DNA of 64,000 nucleotides from Fuerstiella sp. (GCA_014238335.1 JABABI010000019.1:5546-69545); one strand, 5' to 3'; shown: positions 36,161 to 46,080, counted from the first letter of the stretch. The notes: generated by a model from the letters alone, not told the origin. Made by a program: numbers and translations.

Positions 36161-36832
36161 TCAGAAGCACTCAAGGCCCGTCAGCTGTGTGCGAAACTCG
36201 AAGAACGCATTTAGCAGTCTGGCGGGCAACTGTGGCTCATTCGTCACAAAGGCCACACGGTCGGTTTCGACCACCAGTCGGCCGGGAATCAACGCTGTCG
36301 TCAGCTCGCACCAGGTACTCTGACGGTCGTATTCCAGGTTGAGAGAGTCGTTGCGGTTCTCGATCGAGTCAATAAATGCCTCAATATGGATGGGCTCTGG
36401 AGGCTCGAATTCCACGGTGTCGAACACCATCCCGAAAACCGTAGCAAACTCTGGTGACAGCAACGGAACCGGATCGTGAAACTGAGTGACCTGACGCCGC
36501 CACGTGACTTCAGACGGCGCGAGCGGATCGTGAGTGACCGTGATGCGATACTCGAACCATGGTGTGGTAATTGCTGCCTCTCCGTTTGCCGGTTCCGAAA
36601 CAACTAGATCGCTGCGTTTGAAGCGAAAGTTTTTTCGGAACTCCCGGAAACGAGTGTCCAGGTCTTCATCGATCTCATCTGATGCGATGCGCCCGACGAA
36701 ACTCTGCGTTCGTTCCGAATTGGCGAATGGGACGGAGTGAGCCTTTCTGAAACCGCTCAAGTCGCGCACCCGCTGCCGCTGCTCACTGACCAAAGCTACG
36801 TTGGTGACGTGCTGTTCCGCTGATGAACCCAT
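36161..36832 (-). CDS. Hypothetical protein
   Basis: A 223-residue soluble protein with no signal peptide and no family that I recognise. The middle part has a WFEYRITVTHDPLAP stretch and alternating strands, suggesting a beta-rich fold. Composition is ordinary for the neighbourhood. The ATG at 36832 is not preceded by a strong ribosome binding site. It lies between the terminator-like hairpin and the DUF1559 pseudogene. Confidence 0.7.
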   Translation of the reverse strand: MGSSAEQHVTNVALVSEQRQRVRDLSGFRKAHSVPFANSERTQSFVGRIASDEIDEDLDTRFREFRKNFRFKRSDLVVSEPANGEAAITTPWFEYRITVTHDPLAPSEVTWRRQVTQFHDPVPLLSPEFATVFGMVFDTVEFEPPEPIHIEAFIDSIENRNDSLNLEYDRQSTWCELTTALIPGRLVVETDRVAFVTNEPQLPARLLNAFFEFRTQLTGLECF

Positions 36833-36880
36833 AGGTGGATTATTATCAGAAATCGGATTCGTGTCCTATCATGGAGCAGG

Positions 36881-37986
36881 TTAAAACGCATCGCCCATCA
36901 GATCCTGTGGCAGGACTCCCGCCATCGAACGCAGTTTGCTGCCGTTGGGGGTGACCAGACGGACACATACGGACCGGTCGATTTGCTTACTCAGCGTTCG
37001 TGTGCTTCCGCTGGCAAGGACAATATTGATGACGCCCCCGGATGGTTCGAGGACGGAAACGGTGTCCCTTCTCCGTTATGACGCATTACGTTGGGAAGGC
37101 CATTAACGGCGACGGGCCGTGGCGGGTTTGGAAACGTAGCTCCGCTGGCTGTCGTCGATTCCACTGGATACACAAACCCGCAGTTACTAACCGTTGGATT
37201 TGACCCGATCCCTGTCCACCCGGCATTGATATTCTCTGCGAAAAACAAAGTGTTTTCGAATCGGTCGTAAATAGTGCTCATCGTCTGGCTGAAGTTCTTG
37301 TTTCGAATCTGCATCCATGACACGCCCGTGTCGCGGGTAATCGTCGCATCGTCTGCATCGAAATATTCAGGACCCGACACACCCGGGACATTTCCGTCTC
37401 CATCCCAGTCAAATTGATTGATGTCGTGCGCCTGCACCTGTGTCTGCACGGGAAGATTCCCCGCCACAATCGCGGCTTCGTACGCATCCAGAACCGTCAT
37501 GTCGGCGTATCCCGCATTGAGGATATAGCTGAGTCCCCCTGGTTGTTCCTAAGCCGAGTCATCACCGGGTCAGGGCAGGTTGAGTTGCGAAAGTGCGAAG
37601 TTAGCTGTGCTGGAGCCACCAACAGTCTGGTCGAAATGGTCAAAGACATCCTGACGGTCAAGTTCCGACAGACACGTAACGACCCAGTTTACGCCCGCAA
37701 CTCCGCCTGCGTTGCCACACCGAGTGTTGCCCGCGTTGGGAGAAACAGAGGGTGGAAGCGGAATGAACTTGCCGCCAGCCGATAAGCGCCATCCCATCAT
37801 GGGTGCGCTGGCTGTCGCGGCGACCCCATTTGTCGCAGTCTGCTCAGGCATTGTGTCCGCCGCGCCTCCCTCACGTTTTGCACGGCGGGCAAAATCAGTG
37901 ACATCAGGACGGCAATGATGGAAATCACGACCAACAATTCGATCAACGTAAACCCATTTCTTACTTCGGCATTGCGTTCGCTTCAT
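36881..37986 (-). pseudogene. Frameshifted DUF1559 (pilin-like N-terminus) protein
   Basis: The 1,106 bases carry nearly all of a DUF1559 gene, but in several frames. From 37986: ATGAAGCG..., then in another frame the prepilin-like [19 protein letters not shown] and [16 protein letters not shown]; then VNWVVTCLSELDRQDVFDHF in a third; then CPDPVMTRLRNNQG; then LSYILNAGYADMTVLDAYEA to FFAENINAGWTG and SSNHPG; and finally INIVLASGSTRTLSKQID up to MGDAF and the stop at 36881-36883. At least five shifts are needed; two are 1-base deletions in runs of five G. Either a decayed gene or assembly error. DUF1559 proteins are a large planctomycete family with type IV pilin-like heads. Confidence 0.85.
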
Positions 37987-38363
37987 GAGATTTCTCCGTC
38001 AGGAAAGGTTGACCAGACAAAATGCCTCGTCACGGCAACGTGGCCGGATTTCTGATGGCGAAACCTACAATTCTCGCCGCTCTCCGTTTTAATCTGGAGA
38101 TTTCTTCTGATTCGTTCGATCCGGTTTCTGCATTCGAACTCTCCGCTTTTCCGGGGACAACGGCCCTTTACCAGCGATCGTTTTCGGCCCCGTGACGCAG
38201 CGGTCGCGACGCTGCTTTGGCCCGCTGGCGGGGTTGGACCGTAATTATCGATCTGACTGGGGCAGCACATTCAGCCACGCATTGACGCTCCGCACGTGTG
38301 CTGCAAGATCATCTGCAGTGTCTAAAGATGATTTCGATCCAAAGTCCTAGCGAGAAGGCCAAC
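37987..38363. other. Intergenic region, no gene seen
   Basis: About 375 bases between the pseudogene and the STAS gene, divergent. No coding frame, terminator or repeat was convincing. A promoter for the STAS gene should be here, but I could not point to it. Confidence 0.45.
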
Positions 38364-38768
38364 ATGATCACTTCACTGCTGGAACTACAGTTTCTGAGTT
38401 GCGAATCCGTGGGCCAGGTTCTTGTCGTTAAGCCAGCCGCAGAGCCGCGCAGCTTCAGTGATGAATCGAAGCAGCATGAGTACAATTTTGTGATGAGGAT
38501 GATTGGACTGAACGGCGGTTGGGGCCTGTTGATTGATCTGTCGGACTGTGAAATGCTGGATTCCGTGACCGTCGGGATTCTTATCCAACTCAGCCGGGAA
38601 GTCGTCCGGTTCGGTGGCAGGACGGTCATGTGCGGAGCATCGTCGGCCATCCGTGAAACGCTGGCGCGACTCATGCTGCTTGAGCCGGAACACCGTGTCT
38701 TTGCCTGGCGCCAGTTTACAACAGCAGTCTGTGCAATGGCGGAATTGCAGTCGTCGTCAGCCGATTAG
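38364..38768 (+). CDS. STAS-domain protein (anti-sigma factor antagonist-like)
   Basis: A 134-residue protein with one STAS domain: VLVVKPAAEPRSF at the start, WGLLIDLSDCEMLDSVTVGI in the middle (the Ser after Asp is where SpoIIAA-type proteins are phosphorylated) and FGGRTVMCGASSAIRETL. Such proteins antagonise anti-sigma factors in phosphorylation-controlled switches. GAAGG lies 6 bases upstream of ATG 38364. No kinase or sigma factor is adjacent, so its partner is unknown. Confidence 0.8.
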   Translation: MITSLLELQFLSCESVGQVLVVKPAAEPRSFSDESKQHEYNFVMRMIGLNGGWGLLIDLSDCEMLDSVTVGILIQLSREVVRFGGRTVMCGASSAIRETLARLMLLEPEHRVFAWRQFTTAVCAMAELQSSSAD

Positions 38769-38804
38769 TGCTTCGTCAGAACTGAGTTTTAGGGTTGGCC
38801 AGAA

Positions 38805-38874
38805 AAACGGGGCAGGTACCGAAAACCGGAACGGTCCGAAGGGGGCTCTGCATTCTTGGTACCTGACCCCGTTT
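38805..38874. repeat. Inverted repeat of REP/REPIN type between convergent genes
   Basis: AAACGGGGCAGGTACC at 38805-38820 faces GGTACCTGACCCCGTTT at 38858-38874; the arms match except one extra base. Inside is a second small hairpin ACCG-GAA-CGGT. The GGGGTCAGGTACC core resembles short repeats mobilised by REP-associated tyrosine transposases (RAYT) in other bacteria. No RAYT gene is nearby. It could also terminate both flanking genes. Confidence 0.6.
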
Positions 38875-38929
38875 CCCAGCGAATGATTCAACCCCACTTT
38901 CTGGCTTTAACAAAGCACCAGGGATCGAC

Positions 38930-39604
38930 TTATCGCAGAATACCCGCGAGTCGGCGCAGAGTCTCTCCGGCTTCCTGATCCGAATGAAGATCGTCTGCAG
39001 CAGCAGCAAAATAATCATCGCCGATGCCCATGATCTGGCGCAGCATCGCGGCCTTCTCCGGCGGTTCGTCCAGAAAATCGCCCATCAGCTCATAGTCCCT
39101 GTCCCATAGAATCCGATCAGCCAGTGACTGCACCAGGCGATGCCAAAGGTCCGGTCGTGCACAGTGGGCGGATTTCGGCAGATAGTCAGCCTCGTCTTCG
39201 GCGGAATCGTCTCGATCCGAATCATCAGGTTCCCTCAGGTCATCACCAAAGCATTCGTGACAGGCATCAAGAACCAGCTGACGCCACTGGGTACCCAATG
39301 AAATGTTCTCGATTTCCAAATCAATTTCGCAACTGATGTGATCAAATACGGTGCCGATGGCTGCTTCGTTCACCGCGGTAAGTTCTGGCATCCGGTCCGT
39401 TCCTGTCAGCAGGTGCGTTGTCACGGACTCCAGCACCGCGAGTCGCTGAGACCATGTCAATTCATCGAACAGGGTGATGGTGTAGCCGCCGCTTTCTATG
39501 CGGACATCTTCCTTCACTCGTTCAACAAGACCGGTGGCAGCCGCTTTGAACAGATGAGCTTCCGCAGCTTCAAGAATTCGGTCTCCTTCTGATGTATGCC
39601 ACAT
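38930..39604 (-). CDS. Hypothetical protein, acidic
   Basis: A 224-residue soluble, acidic protein without signal or membrane segments, and without a family I recognise. It has an Asp/Glu-rich stretch near residues 120-140 (DDSDRDDSAEDEADY) and a helical C-terminal half (EKAAMLRQIMGIGDDYF). It faces the STAS gene convergently. Confidence 0.7.
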   Translation of the reverse strand: MWHTSEGDRILEAAEAHLFKAAATGLVERVKEDVRIESGGYTITLFDELTWSQRLAVLESVTTHLLTGTDRMPELTAVNEAAIGTVFDHISCEIDLEIENISLGTQWRQLVLDACHECFGDDLREPDDSDRDDSAEDEADYLPKSAHCARPDLWHRLVQSLADRILWDRDYELMGDFLDEPPEKAAMLRQIMGIGDDYFAAAADDLHSDQEAGETLRRLAGILR

Positions 39605-40369
39605 CTGCTGATGTCTTTCTCGTCTGTCGGTCCGTCCCCGAATTCGCCAGCTATTAGTTTAACGGGCTGTCCCACTCGATTCACCCGTGTCGCAGGAAAT
39701 CCCCCGCGTAGCTGCGGATGACTGAATTCTGGCTGGTGAATGGTTGACGGTCTCCCGACATCAGAGTTCGGTCTGGCCGCTTACATGATTTGTGTGGTAT
39801 CACGGACGTGGACTCTGTCCTGCGTGGCCTCCGATGTCCGGGCAGTAACGGGAATCATACCGTTGCCGTCAATGTCGCTGACAATCTGTAGTGTTATGGG
39901 AGACAACAGGGGCCGTGTGACGTCAAATCCGCGATCGCAGAATGGGTGACAGCTGACGGCTGGCCAGGTCCCGGTTGTTTGCGCACAGCTCGCGCGAAGG
40001 GGCAGGCACAATTGGAGGAAAGTCCGCACACAGACTCTGGCGGTTCCTGACAGGCAGACTTCCGGCGCGGCTGGCCGTTGTTTTCGAGATGAAGGGCGCC
40101 AGCATCATGAGCTGGTTTGTGCAGCGAAACACCATGCCTCCTGTTGTCGTCCTCTCCCCTCAGGGGCCGCTATTCTGAGCACAACCATCACAAGTTAACT
40201 CATCAGCACACATCGAATGACTTACATATGCAGATCGATCGGTGCACATAACGCGGCATAGCCGGTGCGTCCGCAAATTACGGAACTGCCCGCAATTTCG
40301 ACACCATCGATATTCGATGACTCACCTCGAACACTACTCATTCTTCAGCAATCGATCAGGTTTCGATCA
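39605..40369. other. Long intergenic region, no recognised gene
   Basis: About 765 bases. Several short open frames occur but none has coding character. A stretch at about 40013-40026 (TGGAGGAAAGTCCG) resembles the conserved start of RNase P RNA, but the rest of that RNA is absent. Confidence 0.5.
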
Positions 40370-40612
40370 ATGTTGGACGCGCCAACACAACATCAGCATC
40401 AGCTTTGGGTGCTACAGCGGCTGCACCACATCTGCCAGGCATTCCGCAACGCAACGGCCAGCGAACCCTGTCTGGAACAGTACGAACAACAGGTTCACGT
40501 GGTGATGGACGAAAACGTCACACATGCTGCCATTGCCTGGATTGAGATCATCGTGCAGAGCCTGCGGACAGGAAATTCGTTTGTGCCCGAAGAATACATG
40601 GGAAAGCGTTAG
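40370..40612 (+). CDS. Small hypothetical protein
   Basis: An 80-residue frame starting at ATG 40370. It has plausible protein composition (LQRLHHICQAFRNATASEP, THAAIAWIEIIVQSL), looking helical, but no family or ribosome binding site supports it strongly. A longer start at 40265 is possible. The family 2 repeat overlaps the last two bases of its stop codon. Confidence 0.4.
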   Translation: MLDAPTQHQHQLWVLQRLHHICQAFRNATASEPCLEQYEQQVHVVMDENVTHAAIAWIEIIVQSLRTGNSFVPEEYMGKR

Positions 40613-40712
40613 AGCAGATTACGAAAACACGTGGCTTGTTCGGGCTCGTGGGAAGCGCACATAGTAGGCCAGAAAACGTTTTTCGCGGCCATGCAGCTGG
40701 TCAATATGCTGT
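40611..40712. repeat. Dispersed 102-base repeat, family 2, copy 2
   Basis: Matches 28501-28602 at equal length and in the same orientation. It lies about 185 bases before the start of the PSD1 gene. Both copies thus sit upstream of rightward genes. Confidence 0.7.
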
Positions 40713-40895
40713 CGGTTTCGCGAAAGTTGGGGATACTGTTCGAACCGCGCCGCAAAGGTCGGTGAGACAGTACAATTTGCGGCGGAATCCCTCGCAATCG
40801 ATGTTGGGGCGCACTTCGGTTGGTGAATGTTGCCGCCGGATTTGGTATGCTGGGTTTCTGCCTGATCCCCCCTGCCTTCGTTCGTGCCACGACCC

Positions 40896-43800
40896 ATGCG
40901 ACGCATTCACCTGCTTCTTTCGTTCGTCTTGTCTGCGGCCAGTCCCTGTGGATATGCAGACGACGTTGATTTCAACAATGACGTGCGACCAATCCTGTCG
41001 AACAAATGCCTGTTGTGCCATGGGCCCGATCCCGACGCGCTGCAGTCCGGTCTGAGACTGGATGTGCCGGGTGTCGCAACCTCGCGATTGGAATCCGGCA
41101 ACACCGCCATCGTTCCCGGCAAGCCCGCACTGAGCGATTTGATTGCCCGTGTTACGTCAGACGATGAGGATCTGCGAATGCCGCCTGCTGAGCATGGTGC
41201 TCGTCTGACGGATGATGAAATTGAAACGCTGCGGAAATGGATTGAACAGGGAGCGAACTATTCGCAACACTGGGCCTATACGAAGCCGGTGCATCACGAG
41301 CTTCCGACACCTCCGACGGAACACGTGAACTGGCCCAGAAATGGTGTCGACAATTTCACCCTGCGCCGCATGCTGGATCATGGGTTGCAGCCGTCGTTGG
41401 AAGCCGATCACTATGCTATTGTTCGTCGAGTCTTTCTGGATCTGACCGGGCTGCCGCCAACCATCGAAGACGTCGACAGCTTTGTAGCGAACAAAGATCC
41501 TCTGGCGTACGACAATCTTGTTGACGAACTGCTGCAACGTCCGTCGTTCGGCGAACACTGGGCTCGCAAGTGGCTGGACCTAGCCCGCTACGCTGATAGC
41601 GCAGGCTATGCCGACGACCCGCCAAGAATAATATGGGCCTATCGCGACTGGGTGATCAAAGCCTTTAACACCAACATGCCGTTCGATCAGTTTACTGTGG
41701 AACAGATGGCCGGTGATCTGCTGCCAGACCCGTCAGAAAGCCAGTTGATCGCTACCGCATTTCATCGGAATACACTGACCAACAACGAAGGTGGAACTCA
41801 GGACGAGGAATTTCGAAACGTGGCGGTCGTTGATCGAGTCAACACGACTGCCGCTGTGTGGATGGGGACCACGATGGCGTGTGCTCAATGTCATACTCAC
41901 AAGTATGATCCGATTACACAGGATGAGTACTTTCGTTTCTTCGCCATTCTGAACAACACTCAGGACGCTGATCGTCGGGACGAGTCTCCCCTGATACAGA
42001 TCTACACGGACGAACAAAAGCGGCAGAAGAGCAACCTGGAGAATAAAATCGCTGACCTGACGAAGGTGATCGGCACAGCAACGCCTGAGCTGTCCGTCTC
42101 ACAGCAGCAATGGGAGGAACGTTTGCAGGCGCCTGCTGCATGGGCGGCGCTGCGGCCGCGAAGCGTCCTGCGAAAAAGCGAACAGCCAGCAAAGATTCTG
42201 GACGACGGAAGTATTCTGGTTACTTCCGCAAGCGAAACAGATACGTATACGGTCGACGTGCCTCTGCTGGCGGCTGGCGAAAAGAATTTAAGGTCTGCCC
42301 CCATTGCGGCACTGCGTCTGGAGACGATGCCGCACGAGTCCCTTCCCACGAAAGGCGCCGGCCACGGAGGGGGCAATTTTGTGATCAACAGCATTAAAGC
42401 CCAGATCGTCCCTGATAGTGATGTTGCTCCGACGGCGAAGTTCGTTCGGATTACCAACAACGGAAAAAAACAGATTCTGTCACTGGCGGAGGTTCAGGTC
42501 TTCAACGCAGGCACCAACATTGCACTGAAGGGTAAAGCGACTCAGCACTCCACGGCTTCCTCCGGTGCACCGGAATTGGCCATCGATGGAAATACGGACG
42601 GCGACTATCAGCAGAAATCGGTCACCCATACGGACACTGTCGACGATCCGTGGTGGGAAGTCGATCTCGACGATCTCTATTCCGTTGAACGTATTGCTAT
42701 CTGGAATCGCACGGACAATAAGCTGTACGCTCGACTGAACGATTTTACAATCGCCCTGCTGGACGGGGATCGCGAGGTGATCTGGCAACAGATGATCAAG
42801 GAGTCGCCGAATCCAACTGCGGATTATTCGCCCAGCAACGTGCGGGACATCACCTTCCGCACGGCCTTTGCCGACTACCATCAGGAGAACTTTGAGCCGA
42901 CCGACGTGCTGGCTGGAAAGACGGGCAACGAAGATGGCTGGGCTATCGGGGGAGCCACTACTGCGCCGCATCAACTGCTGCTTGTCCCCAACCGCCCGAT
43001 TGTCGTTGACGAGCCGGCGACACTACGGGTCACCATCGAACAGAACTCTCCACATGCACACCATCTGCTCGGTCATTTTGCATTCGCCACCACAAGTGAC
43101 GAAACGGCGATTCAGCGATCGCGAGTTCCTCAAACGCAGCTGGCAGCTCTTGACTTACCGACCGACGCACGCAGCGAAACGGCGGCTGCCGAGTTGGCCG
43201 CGTATTTCCGGGGAAATGTCGCTGCCGAACTGAATACGCAGCGAAAAGATCTACAGGCGTCCCAAGAAAAACTGGCAGGGATGAAGCCTGCCACGTCCGT
43301 TCCTGTGCTGCGGGAGATGTCCGGTAACCGCCGGGAAACGCATTTGCAGTTTCGCGGAAACTACCTGGACAAAGGTCCTCGGATGGACGTTGGCCTGCCA
43401 GCCGTCTTCAACGTTGCTCCGGAAGGCAGGCCGCTTGATCGTCTGGCTCTGGCGGAATGGCTGATTGACGACGAGAATCCGCTGACCGCACGAGTGCTGG
43501 CGAACCGCCTCTGGGAAACGATCTTTGGCCGAGGGATCGTGGTGACCAGCGAAGAGTTCGGTTCGCAGGGAGAGCTGCCAACCCATCCGGAATTGCTGGA
43601 CTGGCTCGCAACTGAGCTGCTGCAGAACGACTGGAATTCAAAAGATCTGATCCGTACGCTGGTCACGTCAGCAACGTACCGACAGTCGACGAAAGTTACG
43701 CCACCAGCCGCGTCCGCTGACGCGGACAACCGGTGGCTGTCCCGTGGTTCGCGGGTGCGACACAGCGCCGAGATGGTCCGCGATCAGGCATTGCTCGCCG

Positions 43801-44375
43801 CGGGCCTGCTGAGCGAAAAGATGTACGGTCCGCCCGTTAAGCCGCCGCAGCCGAGTATGGGATTGACTGCTGCTTTCGGAAGTTCCACTGACTGGAAAAC
43901 CAGCGAAGGCGAGGATCGCTACCGCCGAGGTCTCTACACGACATGGCGCCGCAGCAATCCGTATCCATCGATGGCTACTTTTGACGCGCCCAACCGAGAA
44001 GTCTGCACCGTCCGGCGCAACCGCACAAACACTCCGCTGCAGTCGCTGGTGACATTGAACGATCCGGTGTACGTGGAAGCCGCGCAATCGCTTGCAAGGA
44101 TCGCATTGCAGCATAATGGTCCTCTCGAAACACAATTCACGCTGGCCTTCCGTCGCTGCGTTTCGCGTCCCCCGACCAAAAGTGAAGTCGCTGCGCTGGT
44201 CGCCCTGTTTGAGGATGCGAAAGATGGACTGCAGAACAGTGCTGACGAAGCCATGAAGCTGGCAACGGATCCTATCGGCGAACTGCCGGAAGGCATCGAC
44301 ACTCTTAATGCCGCCGCGATGACCGTCGTTTGCAACGTTCTGTTGAACCTTGATGAAATGTTCCTGAAGAGATGA
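40896..44375 (+). CDS. PSD1 c-type cytochrome / DUF1549 / DUF1553 protein with discoidin-like insert
   Basis: A 1159-residue exported protein. Order: signal peptide (1 to about 21), planctomycete cytochrome C domain (PSC1) with haem motif CLLCH (residues 38-42), DUF1549 (about 140-345, with VFLDLTGLPPT, WARKWLDLARYADS and CAQCHTHKYDP), an F5/8-type C (discoidin-like) insert near 540-640 (NIALKGKATQHSTASSGAP, DDPWWEVDLDDLYSVERI), and DUF1553 in the last 350 residues (NPLTARVLANRLWETIFGRG, DAPNREVCTVRRNRTN). The start is ATG 40896; GTG 40884 is an alternative. It overlaps the next DUF1501 gene by four bases (ATGA). PSD1-DUF1501 pairs are widespread in planctomycetes but their chemistry is not established; redox or carbohydrate binding is inference. 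Confidence 0.93.
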   Translation: MRRIHLLLSFVLSAASPCGYADDVDFNNDVRPILSNKCLLCHGPDPDALQSGLRLDVPGVATSRLESGNTAIVPGKPALSDLIARVTSDDEDLRMPPAEHGARLTDDEIETLRKWIEQGANYSQHWAYTKPVHHELPTPPTEHVNWPRNGVDNFTLRRMLDHGLQPSLEADHYAIVRRVFLDLTGLPPTIEDVDSFVANKDPLAYDNLVDELLQRPSFGEHWARKWLDLARYADSAGYADDPPRIIWAYRDWVIKAFNTNMPFDQFTVEQMAGDLLPDPSESQLIATAFHRNTLTNNEGGTQDEEFRNVAVVDRVNTTAAVWMGTTMACAQCHTHKYDPITQDEYFRFFAILNNTQDADRRDESPLIQIYTDEQKRQKSNLENKIADLTKVIGTATPELSVSQQQWEERLQAPAAWAALRPRSVLRKSEQPAKILDDGSILVTSASETDTYTVDVPLLAAGEKNLRSAPIAALRLETMPHESLPTKGAGHGGGNFVINSIKAQIVPDSDVAPTAKFVRITNNGKKQILSLAEVQVFNAGTNIALKGKATQHSTASSGAPELAIDGNTDGDYQQKSVTHTDTVDDPWWEVDLDDLYSVERIAIWNRTDNKLYARLNDFTIALLDGDREVIWQQMIKESPNPTADYSPSNVRDITFRTAFADYHQENFEPTDVLAGKTGNEDGWAIGGATTAPHQLLLVPNRPIVVDEPATLRVTIEQNSPHAHHLLGHFAFATTSDETAIQRSRVPQTQLAALDLPTDARSETAAAELAAYFRGNVAAELNTQRKDLQASQEKLAGMKPATSVPVLREMSGNRRETHLQFRGNYLDKGPRMDVGLPAVFNVAPEGRPLDRLALAEWLIDDENPLTARVLANRLWETIFGRGIVVTSEEFGSQGELPTHPELLDWLATELLQNDWNSKDLIRTLVTSATYRQSTKVTPPAASADADNRWLSRGSRVRHSAEMVRDQALLAAGLLSEKMYGPPVKPPQPSMGLTAAFGSSTDWKTSEGEDRYRRGLYTTWRRSNPYPSMATFDAPNREVCTVRRNRTNTPLQSLVTLNDPVYVEAAQSLARIALQHNGPLETQFTLAFRRCVSRPPTKSEVAALVALFEDAKDGLQNSADEAMKLATDPIGELPEGIDTLNAAAMTVVCNVLLNLDEMFLKR

Positions 44376-45847
44376 GCGAACAAGACATGAACTCATACCT
44401 CGCACAACTGCAGGACCGCACGCGTCGCCATTTTCTGTCCACTTCGGGCGTCGGCCTGGGAGCGATGGCGCTGTCGTCATTGTCCGGCGCCTCAGCATCG
44501 GCGGATATTCCCATTGAGGCGATGCAGCCGATGGCCGAGCGCCAGCCGCATTTCGCACCGAAGGCGAAGCGTGTTATTTATCTGCATCTGACGGGTTCGC
44601 CACCCAATCTGGACATCTATGACCATAAACCGGAACTGGTCAAGCGTGACGGCCAAGAGTGTCCGCAGGAGTTTCTTGAAGGTCGAACGTTCGCCTTTAC
44701 ATCCGGCGTGCCGAAACTGATGGGGACGCCGCGCAAGTTCGCTCAATATGGCGAAGGCGGCACGTGGCTTTCTGATGCAGTGACCAATTTTCACGACAGC
44801 GACGTTGTGGATGAGATGTGCTTCATCCATTCGATGAACACCGATCAGTTCAATCATGCCCCGGCGGAGCTGCTGATCTACACGGGGTCTCCGCGGTCCG
44901 GCCGACCATCCATGGGAGCGTGGACAACGTATGGCCTGGGGACAGAAAACCAGGACCTGCCGGGATTCGTTGTGCTGATCAGCAGCGGAGTGCAGCCGAA
45001 TGGTGGCGCCAACTCCTTCGGCAGCGGCTTCCTGCCGTCCGTCTTCCAGGGGGTCCAGTGTCGCTCCAAGGGTGATCCGGTGCTGTACGCATCCAACCCG
45101 AAAGGTATGGACCGCGACCTGCGCCGCAGGTCGCTGGATGCTCTGAAGCAGCTGAACGAATTGCAGGCGAAGGATCTTGGACATCCGGAAACACTCACGC
45201 GCATCGCGCAATACGAGCTGGCCTACCGCATGCAGGCCTCAGTGCCGGAAGTGATGGATATCACAAAGGAAACGAAGCAAACTCAGGAAGCTTACGGAGC
45301 AAAGCCAGGTGAAGCCAGCTTCGCCAACAACTGTCTGCTGGCTCGACGGCTGGTCGAACAGGGCGTGCGCTTCGTGCAGTTGTTCGACTGGGGCTGGGAC
45401 TTTCATGGTACGAACGAAGGCAACGGCCTGGGTTCTGGGCTGACCAATAAGTGGGCGGCCACTGACAAGCCGATTGCCGCACTGATCATGGACCTCAAAA
45501 AACGCGGTATGCTAAAAGACACGTTAATTGTGTGCGGCGGCGAATTCGGTCGCACCCCATTTCGTGAAGGCCGTACGGCCAAGGGGAAGGTACTCGGTCG
45601 AGACCACTTTCCGGACTGTTTCACAATGTGGATGGCTGGAGGCGGAGTGAAGGGCGGCCACAATTATGGCCAGACCGATGAACTCGGATTTGGTGTCGTG
45701 GAAAACAAAGTTCATATCCACGACCTGCAGGCCACCATCATGCGACTGCTGGGCTTCGATCACGAGAAACTGAGTTTCCGTTTTCAGGGACGCGATTACC
45801 GCCTGACTGACGTGCATGGGCAAGTGGTGGAAGACGTCATCGCGTAG
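44372..45847 (+). CDS. DUF1501 exported protein, partner of PSD1
   Basis: A 491-residue protein of the DUF1501 family (sulfatase-like fold). The twin-arginine-type leader TRRHFLSTSGVGLGAMAL indicates Tat export. Family blocks: IYLHLTGSPPNLDIYDHKPE, VDEMCFIHSMNTDQFNHAP, GSFVVLISSG-like PGFVVLISSGVQPNGG, NNCLLARRLVEQGVRFVQL, GWDFHG and LIVCGGEFGRTP. Its start overlaps the stop of the PSD1 gene, so both are made together. Function unknown. A hairpin follows at 45948. Confidence 0.92.
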   Translation: MSEQDMNSYLAQLQDRTRRHFLSTSGVGLGAMALSSLSGASASADIPIEAMQPMAERQPHFAPKAKRVIYLHLTGSPPNLDIYDHKPELVKRDGQECPQEFLEGRTFAFTSGVPKLMGTPRKFAQYGEGGTWLSDAVTNFHDSDVVDEMCFIHSMNTDQFNHAPAELLIYTGSPRSGRPSMGAWTTYGLGTENQDLPGFVVLISSGVQPNGGANSFGSGFLPSVFQGVQCRSKGDPVLYASNPKGMDRDLRRRSLDALKQLNELQAKDLGHPETLTRIAQYELAYRMQASVPEVMDITKETKQTQEAYGAKPGEASFANNCLLARRLVEQGVRFVQLFDWGWDFHGTNEGNGLGSGLTNKWAATDKPIAALIMDLKKRGMLKDTLIVCGGEFGRTPFREGRTAKGKVLGRDHFPDCFTMWMAGGGVKGGHNYGQTDELGFGVVENKVHIHDLQATIMRLLGFDHEKLSFRFQGRDYRLTDVHGQVVEDVIA

Positions 45848-45947
45848 CATTCGTTCTGCACACAGGCACCGTTGATTCCTGACAATGTTGCGGTAGACTC
45901 TGTTGCTGTTGTTCGCCCCCAGGACCAGGCTCAGTTGGGGTCCGCAT

Positions 45948-45972
45948 CATCCGGGAACTCCGTTCCCGGATG
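45948..45972 (+). terminator. Perfect hairpin after the PSD1-DUF1501 operon
   Basis: CATCCGGGAA-CTCCG-TTCCCGGATG, 10 pairs without mismatch and a five-base loop, about 100 bases after the DUF1501 stop. There is no T-tract, so it may end transcription weakly or stabilise the RNA end. Confidence 0.6.
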
Positions 45973-46080
45973 AAGTCGCTTACGTCGTGATTCTGTGCAG
46001 CGAAACAGAGCCTTGACGACGGATGTTTCCAACCTGGAGACTTAGAGCGCAGACGTTCCCATTTCCTGATTGTCATTCAC

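Noticed and set aside
40013..40026. TGGAGGAAAGTCCG resembling the conserved start of bacterial RNase P RNA
   Set aside because: The other conserved regions expected within about 400 bases (the GGTAA-like and ACAGAA-like cores) are not present, so the match is likely chance.
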